Below are positions 44,970 to 53,900 of a stretch of 64,000 nucleotides of DNA, piece after piece (positions within the stretch are counted from its first letter, which is position 1; every line of letters begins with the position of its first letter). The position numbers were made by a program, and so were the translations under genes. The stretch comes from an uncultured Pelagibacteraceae bacterium (GTDB taxonomy: Bacteria > Pseudomonadota > Alphaproteobacteria > Pelagibacterales > Pelagibacteraceae): the NCBI GenBank assembly GCA_902576785.1, contig CACGWC010000002.1:1-64000 (forward strand). The letters run 5' to 3'. The notes beneath the pieces are model-generated. The model did no database searches and was not told the DNA's origin. It saw only the letters and a list, made by a program, of their open reading frames with translations.

Positions 44970-45359
44970 ATGAAATTTGTAAAAATTTTTATATTTATAT
45001 TTGGCTTTGTTTTTCCTACTAACATTACTCAAGCATCATTTAAGTATATTTTTAAAACTAAACTTGAGTGTAATTTTGTTGATTGGGATATAGTAAATAA
45101 AGATATTGTAGTGAGAAATGAGGGCAAAATATTTATGGCTTTTGATAAAAATTATTTATGGATGAAATGGGATCCAATTAATCAAGATTTTTTAAGTAAA
45201 TATAAAATTTATATTTATAAAGAAGAAAAAATTAAAGCTGAATATTCAATTGAATTAAATAGAATAGATGGATCAGGAATGGGTCCGGGTTTCACTAATT
45301 ACAAAAATTGTAAAAAAATAAACACCCTCCCTAAAAAAAAAATTAAACAAAAATTTTGA
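44970..45359 (+). CDS. Unknown exported protein, 129 aa
   Basis: A signal peptide (1-22, ending TQAS) precedes a mature domain of alternating strands with two cysteines (LECNF and NYKNCKK) and a Lys-rich end. No family recognised; it may be a small periplasmic beta-structured protein. It is six bases upstream of the M23 peptidase gene and is probably co-transcribed with it. Confidence 0.72.
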   Translation: MKFVKIFIFIFGFVFPTNITQASFKYIFKTKLECNFVDWDIVNKDIVVRNEGKIFMAFDKNYLWMKWDPINQDFLSKYKIYIYKEEKIKAEYSIELNRIDGSGMGPGFTNYKNCKKINTLPKKKIKQKF

Positions 45360-45365
45360 TTTATT

Positions 45366-46202
45366 ATGAAAAATAACAGTATTACATTATTATGGATACT
45401 ATCCGCAATAAGTGCAAGCGCGATTACACTACTTTTAGCAATTATATTTTCTACACACTCTCATGCTTTAGAGTTTCAAGGTAAATTTTTACAAGGACAT
45501 TTTATTTTAGGTAAAGCAGAAGCTGGATCAAAGGTATTTGTAGATAAAACACAAGTTAAAGTATCTGAGGATGGATATTTTGTATTTGGTATTGATAGAG
45601 ATCGAAAATTTGATGTAGCTATTACTGAAATAAGTAATGGTAAAAAAAATAAAGTTATAAAAAAAGTTTTTAAAAGAAAATATAATATTCAAAGAATAGA
45701 TGGTCTCCCTGAAAATAAAGTTACACCACCAGAATCTGTTTATAAAAGAATTAAAGAAGAAAATGGAAGAATTGGAAAAGCTAGAGCCATCAATTCAGAT
45801 TTAATTTTCTTTACTGAACAATTTATTATGCCAGTTAAAGGAATAATTAGTGGAGTTTACGGTAGCCAAAGAATTCTTAATGGTAAACCAAAATGGCCTC
45901 ACTATGGAATTGATATTGCAGCCAAACAGGGAACTGAAATCAAATCATCTGGAACTGGAGTAGTCACAATGGCGGAAGATGATCTTTATTATACAGGTGG
46001 TACTGTAATAATGGATCACGGGCATGGTATTTCAACAATATATTCACATCTTGAAAATGTAATGGTTAAAGTTGGTGATGAAATTAAACAAGGAGAAATT
46101 ATTGGAACTGTTGGATCTACAGGAAGATCAACTGGGCCTCATTTAGATTTTAGGATAAATTGGTTTCAAACTAGACTTGATCCTATGAGCATTCTTCAAT
46201 AA
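45366..46202 (+). CDS. M23-family (LytM-type) peptidase, membrane-anchored
   Basis: This 278-aa protein has an N-terminal membrane helix (about 8-30), a linker domain and a C-terminal LytM fold. Zinc-ligand motifs HYGIDIAA (about 178-185), GHGISTIYSHL (about 218-228) and GPHLDFRI (about 258-265) are seen. In the last, the usual HxH is HxD (His-Leu-Asp), a variant found in some alphaproteobacterial members. It may cut peptidoglycan cross-links or regulate an amidase. It lies between two unknown or metabolic genes. Confidence 0.87.
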   Translation: MKNNSITLLWILSAISASAITLLLAIIFSTHSHALEFQGKFLQGHFILGKAEAGSKVFVDKTQVKVSEDGYFVFGIDRDRKFDVAITEISNGKKNKVIKKVFKRKYNIQRIDGLPENKVTPPESVYKRIKEENGRIGKARAINSDLIFFTEQFIMPVKGIISGVYGSQRILNGKPKWPHYGIDIAAKQGTEIKSSGTGVVTMAEDDLYYTGGTVIMDHGHGISTIYSHLENVMVKVGDEIKQGEIIGTVGSTGRSTGPHLDFRINWFQTRLDPMSILQ

Positions 46203-46211
46203 GTTCTGGCT

Positions 46212-46985
46212 ATGAAAAATGAAATAAATCGTATCGCTGGAAGACTAGTTAAAGCTTTCAACACAAATACAGTCATTAATCCTATCCCAGTAAAATATTG
46301 TAAAAATATTAATTTAGCTAACAAACTTAGAAAATTGTGCGAAGACCAAATTAAAGACGAAACAATTGGAATAAAGGCTGGTGGAACTGGAATTCAAGCT
46401 TTAAAAAAATTAAAAGAAAAAGAACCTTTTACAGCAAAAGTATTTAAAAAAAGATTAGTTAAATCTGGTCAAAATGTAAAAATAAACCAACACACAAAAG
46501 GTATAGAGGTTGAAGTTTATTATTTTATTAAGAAATCTTTCTTTGAATTTAAAGGTAAAGTTACAAAATCAAATGTCACTAAATTTATTAAATTTATGGG
46601 GCCTTGTTTTGAAATAGTTGGATTTAGACAAAGAAATAAAAAATTTACATATTTAGGAGACATATGTGGGGATTTTGGATTTAACATCAAATTTGTTGTT
46701 GGAAGAAAAACAAAATTTAAAAAATTAAACTTAAATAATTTGAAAACTTCATTAGTCAGCAAAAAAAATGGAGTAAAAGTTAATGGTAATACAAATATTG
46801 TTTATATTAACCCATTAAATTCTTTAAGATTTGTTTTAAATAAAGTTAAGAAAGAAAAGATAAAATTAAATAAAGATTTTTATGTTTTCACAGGCTCAAC
46901 TGTGGGAGTTGTTCCATTTAAAGGAAAAGGATTATACAAAGGAACAGTTGATAAAATTGGTTCCGTTAGTGTTAACATTCGTTAA
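46212..46985 (+). CDS. Fumarylacetoacetase/2-keto-4-pentenoate hydratase-like protein
   Basis: This 257-aa protein resembles the 2-keto-4-pentenoate hydratase (MhpD) branch of the FAH superfamily, from the length, the CFEIVGFR segment and the C-terminal TVGVVPFKGKG and GSVSVNIR pattern. The sequence is unusually Lys-rich and weakly conserved. I cannot point to the metal-binding Glu-x-Glu site with confidence. It may be an altered or divergent family member. Its stop overlaps the start of the M24-family gene (TAATG). Confidence 0.6.
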   Translation: MKNEINRIAGRLVKAFNTNTVINPIPVKYCKNINLANKLRKLCEDQIKDETIGIKAGGTGIQALKKLKEKEPFTAKVFKKRLVKSGQNVKINQHTKGIEVEVYYFIKKSFFEFKGKVTKSNVTKFIKFMGPCFEIVGFRQRNKKFTYLGDICGDFGFNIKFVVGRKTKFKKLNLNNLKTSLVSKKNGVKVNGNTNIVYINPLNSLRFVLNKVKKEKIKLNKDFYVFTGSTVGVVPFKGKGLYKGTVDKIGSVSVNIR

Positions 46986-48136
46986 TGGGTCTTCATTTTA
47001 GTAAAGAAGAATTCTTAAATAGAAAACAAAAGACACTAAACTCTATGAAAAATGAGAGTGTTGATGCTCTTATTATGTTTAGACAGGAGTCTATGTATTG
47101 GCTCACTGGCTACGACACATTTGGATATGTATTTTTCCAAGCATTAGTTTTAGATCAAAAGGGTAATGTAATATTATTAACTAGAGCTCCAGATTTAAGA
47201 CAAGCTCAAAACACATCCAATATCAGTGATATAAGAATTTGGGTTGATAAAGATGGTGCCAATCCTGCTGATGATCTCAAATTAATTTTAGATGAGTTAA
47301 ATTTAAAAGGAAAAAACATTGGCGTTGAATATGAAGCATATGGTCTTACAGGAAGAAATGCATTAAGACTTAATACAGTTTTACAAAACTATTGCTCAAT
47401 TGAAGATAAGTCAGAATTAATAACAAAACTAAGAGTAATAAAATCTGATGAAGAAATTAGTTATGTAAAAAAAGCAGCAAATTTAGCTGATAAAGCTTTA
47501 GATGAAGTTTGGAAGCATGCAAAAGCAGGGGTAAGTGAGTCTAAAATTTTAGCTGAAATGAATAGAGTTATATTTGAAGGAGGTGGAGATTATCCTGCAA
47601 ATGAATTTATAATTGGATCTGGAAAGAATGCCCTACTCTGTCGATATCAAGCAGAAAAACAAATACTTAATAATCAAGATCAGTTAACAATTGAATGGGC
47701 TGGAACTTATAGGCACTATCATTCAGCGATGTTTAGAACAATACCAATAGGAAAAGCAGATCCTAAGCATCATAAAATGCATGAAGCATGCATTGAAGCT
47801 CTCACAAATTGTGAAAATAAATTAAAGCCTGGAAATAAAATTGGAGAAGTTTTTGATGTTCATGCAAAAACGTTTGATGATCATGGCTTTAAGAATTCAA
47901 GAATGAATGCATGTGGATATTCATTAGGAGCAACTTTTTCCCCAAATTGGATGGATTGGCCAATGTTATACACAGGTAATCCTTACGTAATAGAACCAGG
48001 CAACGTCTTCTTCATGCATATGATTTTAATGGACTCTGAAAATCAAATAGCCATGAATTTAGGCGAAACATATCTTGTTACTGAAAAAGGTAATGAAAGA
48101 TTAGGTAATCAAAAGATGGATTTAGTAGTTATATAA
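46985..48136 (+). CDS. M24 family (creatinase/ectoine hydrolase-like) protein
   Basis: This 383-aa protein has the two-domain creatinase/prolidase architecture: an N-terminal domain (MFRQESMYWLTGYDTFGY, about 29-46) and a pita-bread C-terminal domain. Metallopeptidase ligands are largely replaced: IEWAG where D-x-G is usual, YHSAMFRT in place of the second Asp, and a GYSLGAT in place of the GHGIG histidine. This resembles metal-independent creatinase or ectoine-hydrolase relatives, so it probably hydrolyses a small amide or guanidino compound, not a peptide. Start overlaps the hydratase-like gene stop. Confidence 0.82.
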   Translation: MGLHFSKEEFLNRKQKTLNSMKNESVDALIMFRQESMYWLTGYDTFGYVFFQALVLDQKGNVILLTRAPDLRQAQNTSNISDIRIWVDKDGANPADDLKLILDELNLKGKNIGVEYEAYGLTGRNALRLNTVLQNYCSIEDKSELITKLRVIKSDEEISYVKKAANLADKALDEVWKHAKAGVSESKILAEMNRVIFEGGGDYPANEFIIGSGKNALLCRYQAEKQILNNQDQLTIEWAGTYRHYHSAMFRTIPIGKADPKHHKMHEACIEALTNCENKLKPGNKIGEVFDVHAKTFDDHGFKNSRMNACGYSLGATFSPNWMDWPMLYTGNPYVIEPGNVFFMHMILMDSENQIAMNLGETYLVTEKGNERLGNQKMDLVVI

Positions 48137-48138
48137 AT

Positions 48139-50907
48139 ATGAAAAAACTTATTTTTTTTATTTTTTTTATAATTGTATTTAATTTTTCATATGCAAGTGA
48201 GTTTCCTTTAGATCCTAAAATAAAATATGGAAAACTAGAAAATGGATTAACCTATTATATTAGGAAGAACGATACCCCTAAAAAGAAAGTATATTTAAAA
48301 CTCGTTGTTAAAGCTGGTTCTTTAATGGAGGAAGAACGTCAAAGAGGTTTAGCACATTTGCTAGAGCATATGGCTTTTAATGGATCAAAAAATTTTCCAG
48401 GTAATTCAATTGATGAATTTTTATCAAGTCTTGGCCTTAATATTGGTTCTCATTTTAATGCAACAACTGGTTATTTTAAAACTAACTATCAATTTGAAAT
48501 CCCAACTGATGATATAAATAATGTCGAAAAAGGAATTCAAATATTGTCAGATATTGCAGGAAATTTGGATTTAAAAGATGATCAATTTGAAAAAGAAAGA
48601 AAAATTGTTGAAGAAGAATGGAGACAAGATTTAGGATCTGAAAATAAATATGTTAATGAATTGCTGAATTATATTTACAAGGACTCACTTTTACTCGAAA
48701 GAAGGCCTATTGGAACAATAGATGTAATAAAAAACTTTAGATATCAGGATGTAATAGATTTCTATGAAAAATGGTATCAACCGCAAATAATGGCGGTTTT
48801 CGCAATAGGAGATATTGATGAAATAGAAATTGAGAACTTTATTAAGAAACATTTCAATTATTTAGAAAATACCACTGAATTAATACTTCCAGATCCATCA
48901 ATACCTAATTTTAGTAGACAATTTTTTTCTTATCAGAATAAAAAAGAAGAAGATATTGATTTTGTAATATGGAACAAAGATACATTTAAACCATTAAATA
49001 CTTTTAAAAATTATAAATTATCAAGAATAAAAAATATTACTGAAAACATATTTCAAAAAAGAATTGTAAAACTAATAAATGAAAATTCCGTAAATTTTAA
49101 AAGTGCTTATATCACTGATTTTAACATATCTGATAAAGATAAATACTTTATAATAAATACTAGTTTAAGATCTGATAAAATTAAAGAAGGTATAGAAGAT
49201 ATCTATTATCTTATAGAACAAGTCAAAGAACATGGTTTTCTCCAGTCCGAATTAGATCAAGCAAAAAAGGAAATTATTCAAAGCCTAGAGAAATTTTTAA
49301 CTTCCGAAGAAACCCGTTCATCATCCAGTTTTGTTAATGAGTATATACGTCATTTTACAGAAGATGAAATGATATCAGGTCCTGAAAAATATATAGAATA
49401 TTCAAAAAAAATACTTCCAACAATTTCTTTAAGTGAGGTTAATAATTATTTTAAAAATTATATAAAAAATCAAAACCAAATTTTACAAATTATAGGACCA
49501 TCAAGTATAAAAAATTTGCCTGATGAAAATGAAATAGATAATATCAAAAAAATTGTAATTTCAAAGAGTATAGAAAAATATGATTATAAATTAAAAAAAG
49601 TTGAGTTAATTAAAGGTAATCTAGAAGGATCAAAAATAATTAAAACTAAATTTTATCCAAACTCAAATGTAAAAGAAATTATTCTTAGCAATGGAGCTAA
49701 AATTCTTTTAAAAAAAACAGATTTTAAAAAAGATCAAATATTAATTGAAGGATATAGTTTAGGTGGATACTCCACTGTGGATATAGAAAAATTACCTTCA
49801 GCAACTTATGCTGAAAGTATTTTAGCTAAAGCTGATGTTGGTGATTTAACAACTCCAGAAAAGGAGGAATTGTTTCCAACTAATATCATTGATATCTATC
49901 CGGAGATCTCGAGATACACAGAAAGTATTAATGGTTATAGTAATAATCAATATTTAGAAGATTTATTTAAATTATTATATGTAAATTTTAATGATTTAAA
50001 AATTCAACAACACCACATCGAAAAATTTAAAAATGAAAAAATTGATGAATTACAAATTGAGATGCAAAATCCAATGTATTTATATCTTAAGGAATTTTAT
50101 AATAAATTTTATCTTAAAAACCCAAGAATAGCTTATCCAACAATTGAGGAATATAAAAAAGTTAATTTGAAAGATGTAGATAATTTCTACAAAGAAAGAT
50201 TTCAAAATAGTGGCGATTTCACATTTGTAATAGTTGGGGACTTTAAATTTAACGAAATAGAACTTTTAATAAAAAAATATATTGGAAGTTTAAAATTAAA
50301 TAATAAAGAAGATACTTATATAGAGAGAAATATATTAACAAATCTAAATAAAGAAAAAATATTATATGAAGAAGAAAATCCAGTTAAAGCCTCTGTAACA
50401 AGGTTTTATAACAAAAAATTTAATAATATATTTCCTAATCGTCTTAAAAATAAATTGCTTATATCAATAATTGATAAACTAATTTTTGATGAAATAAGAG
50501 AAAAAGATAAATTAGTTTACTCTGCAGGATCTTATGAATTTTTTTCACAAAAAAAACCGATTGGATTAACTAGTATAATGATTAATTTTAACTCTGATCC
50601 GAAAAATATAGATAACATTAACAAAAAAATTGATGAAATATTAGCAAATGTTTCTAAAAAAAATTTTGATAAGCAGATATTTATAAATCAAAAAAAATCA
50701 TTGATAAAAGATTATGAAGAAAGTTTAAATTCTAATATTTTTTGGTTGAATGCAATTATAAAAGCAGAGAAATATAATGAAAGTTTTGAGCGTGTGAATT
50801 TTTATGAACAAATCATTAATCAGATTACCCTTAATGAAATTTCTAAATTAGCTAAAAGATATTTTGATGAAAATTATTTTGAAACTACACAATTAATAGA
50901 AAATTAA
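48139..50907 (+). CDS. M16-family zinc metalloprotease (insulinase/pitrilysin type), exported
   Basis: This 922-aa protein has a signal peptide (1-19) and the inverted zinc motif HLLEH (His73, Glu76, His77) in RGLAHLLEHMAFNGS, with a downstream Glu in KIVEEEWRQD. A second, catalytically inactive M16 repeat follows (about residues 510-910). It probably degrades peptides in the periplasm or bears an outer-membrane link. It lies two bases after the M24 gene. Confidence 0.92.
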   Translation: MKKLIFFIFFIIVFNFSYASEFPLDPKIKYGKLENGLTYYIRKNDTPKKKVYLKLVVKAGSLMEEERQRGLAHLLEHMAFNGSKNFPGNSIDEFLSSLGLNIGSHFNATTGYFKTNYQFEIPTDDINNVEKGIQILSDIAGNLDLKDDQFEKERKIVEEEWRQDLGSENKYVNELLNYIYKDSLLLERRPIGTIDVIKNFRYQDVIDFYEKWYQPQIMAVFAIGDIDEIEIENFIKKHFNYLENTTELILPDPSIPNFSRQFFSYQNKKEEDIDFVIWNKDTFKPLNTFKNYKLSRIKNITENIFQKRIVKLINENSVNFKSAYITDFNISDKDKYFIINTSLRSDKIKEGIEDIYYLIEQVKEHGFLQSELDQAKKEIIQSLEKFLTSEETRSSSSFVNEYIRHFTEDEMISGPEKYIEYSKKILPTISLSEVNNYFKNYIKNQNQILQIIGPSSIKNLPDENEIDNIKKIVISKSIEKYDYKLKKVELIKGNLEGSKIIKTKFYPNSNVKEIILSNGAKILLKKTDFKKDQILIEGYSLGGYSTVDIEKLPSATYAESILAKADVGDLTTPEKEELFPTNIIDIYPEISRYTESINGYSNNQYLEDLFKLLYVNFNDLKIQQHHIEKFKNEKIDELQIEMQNPMYLYLKEFYNKFYLKNPRIAYPTIEEYKKVNLKDVDNFYKERFQNSGDFTFVIVGDFKFNEIELLIKKYIGSLKLNNKEDTYIERNILTNLNKEKILYEEENPVKASVTRFYNKKFNNIFPNRLKNKLLISIIDKLIFDEIREKDKLVYSAGSYEFFSQKKPIGLTSIMINFNSDPKNIDNINKKIDEILANVSKKNFDKQIFINQKKSLIKDYEESLNSNIFWLNAIIKAEKYNESFERVNFYEQIINQITLNEISKLAKRYFDENYFETTQLIEN

Positions 50908-50922
50908 TTGGATTTCCATTTT

Positions 50923-53900
50923 TTATTTAAGTGAAATTCTATCTAAATTAAAAGATCTTACTTCGTTTGTTAATGAATCATATGCTTTTAAATGATTACC
51001 TGTAATTGATTTAACTGTTAGTTCACGTTCTCTGGTTTCACCCTTTAAATTTATATATGAAACGCTATATGTTTTTCCTTCAGCAAGTTTAAGTTTTGAC
51101 TTTTTTGATTTAGTTTTTCTTTGAGGTTTTTTTAATATTTTTCCTTGTAAACCTTTGCATGGTCTACATACAACTCCAATGCCAGAAGTTAAATTTCTAT
51201 CATAAAATTCTTCTCTTGGTTTTGATTTATTACATCTTTCACAGTGTTTCATTTGACCTTCTTTAGTTTTTTTAAAGGTCTCAATAGTATTGTATTGAGA
51301 AACATTTAATTTTTCGATTGACTGAAACACTTCTTTCAATTTTTTATCTAAAAATTTTACGGGATCATCTGCTGTATTAAATTTGTTTAATCTAATGAAG
51401 TTATAACCATATGTTTCTAAGGCTTTTTCTCTTTCATAATGATTTGTACTATAAAAATCTTCGAAATTACCATCTGTAACTAATTCTTGTGAATCAAAAT
51501 GATCTTTCAAACCATCGTATTCTATAATCACATTTTTATTTCCAGATGGATCTGAATATATAACTAAAAAATCTACAACAAATTTTGGATGACCATAATC
51601 TGGATCAAGCTGTTTTAAAGTTTCTCCTAACGGAAATTGAGCTCTCATTTCTAAATTTTTTTTATTTTGCATGTAAAAACTCGTTTTTCTAAACCATTCA
51701 ATTACTTTTTTTTCCATTGGTGAGTTTGGATCAACTTGTTTACTCGATGGTAATCTATCTTTGGAAGACAAGTTTTTTATAAACCTTAAAGCATTTCCAA
51801 TCTCACCATCAATTTTATCAAGTGGTTTTGAAGTAATAATATGCATGACTTCTTGAACACGACTAAAGCCTACATTTAATCTTTGTGCCCTTTTATCAGC
51901 ATTTTCCTCTAGATCTTTATTTGATAAATCTATTGGAAATATTGTATTTAATTTAGATTTATTCTTACTATCAACCATTGAATAAAAAACAATTTCACGT
52001 TCTTCACCTTGAATAGTGTCAAAAGTTTTTATAATTAATTTCATTGTTTCAAAAAAATAATCTCTGTCTGGATGTTTTGTTATTTTTGTTGTTAGATGTC
52101 TTTGTTGATCAGTAAAAGGTGTAATTATTGCTACACTTGCTTTTGAATTTTGTTTTTTTAAGCTTTCTAAATTTTTAATTATTAGTTCTGCTTCTTTAAA
52201 ATTTATATTTCCTTGTTCCTCTTTTGCGGAGTAATCAAGAATATCAAATTTGATAATCTCATTAATTGGCTTTGTTCTTAATCTAATTGCTTGTAAATCA
52301 GAATTATAAAAAGTTTTACTACAGTACTCAATATGTTCTGGATACCCTCTAAAATGTTTTCTTAGTCTTACTGAAAGATTACTTATATTTTCAAAAAAAT
52401 CTAATATGGATGTCCTAACATTAAAATTTTGTAATCTAATTAATTTATCAGACTCTGTTGATATATTTTTTTTAAATACTTTTTTTATATTATTCATATA
52501 AGAATTATTTATTAAAGTTGTTGCTTGAGATGATTGTAAATTGCTATATTGTTTTCTATCTCCAAGAACTAAAACTTTCTTTGCTCTGATTAAAGCAGGG
52601 AAAGCTTGTGCAATACTTACCTGAGAAGCTTCATCTACTATAATTAAATCAAATAGATCTTTTTGAAGATTTATATATTCGGCAAAATCTCTTACACTCG
52701 ATATAATACATGGAAATGCAGTTTTTAACTTATCAAACTGTGTTCTTGGAAATTTTTGTTTAGCACGGATTATTTGTCGAATTGCATTAGCACTATTTTT
52801 TTGTTTATCATAAAAATTTAATAATTTACCATCAAGCTCACTTGCCATTTTACTAGTATGAAGTGACTGTAATTTTTGCATAGATTTGGTATAATCAAAT
52901 CTGTCTTTAATATTAAAACTTCGAGAAAAGAATTCCTCCATCTCATAATATTTTTTTATTGCGTGATTTTTTTCTTCACTAAACTCAAAGTAAATATTTG
53001 AAAATAAAGTATCTATATTCTCATTCTTAATTAACAGTTTTTCAGCACTTTTTTTATCAATACTTAGAAATTTAAAAACATTATAAAAATTTTTCTTAGC
53101 ATCTATTATAGATTTAATTTCCTCATTTTTTTTTGCATGTTGAATTATTTTGCAAATTATTTCAAAATTTTGTTTTTTTGTTAAATCGTTTAAAATTGAG
53201 TACTCATCAAAAGAATTTTTAATTTTGTCATCATCATATTTAAGATTAATTGTTTTTTTTATACCTACAATATTTTCAACCTTTTTAGATAAATGAGTTA
53301 TTCTATCTCCTTTAAATAAAGTTCCTAAAAATCCACCACTCATCTTATAGTATTCTTCAAGTAAAGATTTTAAGTTTACCAATCTTTGTTTGGATACTTT
53401 TGTGAAAAATTTTAAAGATTTAAAGTTAGAATTATTTTGAGCTATATATTTATCGATTACATCTAAATGATCCAGAAAAATCATAAAATTTGAGAGGTTT
53501 TTCTTTCCAAGATCTTTGTTCCAAATAGCATTATAGAAATCAATAAGTTCTTCTGCTTCTTCAATGTTGTGAAGTTTATCAATAATTTGATTTATAAACT
53601 TATCATCCTTCTCTAAATTAAAATTCTCCTTTTTAATAATATCTTCGACATCTTCGACTTTTAATACAAGATCGGTTGGCTTTACTAATTGCTGTATCTC
53701 TGAAAAATCCTCAAATTTTTCTTTATCAATATATTTATAGTGCTCTGTCTCAATTTGAATTCTATCATTAATATAATTTGTTAATTCTGTTATTTCTTTT
53801 TTTACATTTTCAATGTCATTTTTTTGCGATCGATGAAAATCTCTGATGTTTTCCATTGATGTTCTTGATAAAATCTTACTATACGTATTTCCCATTTTTC

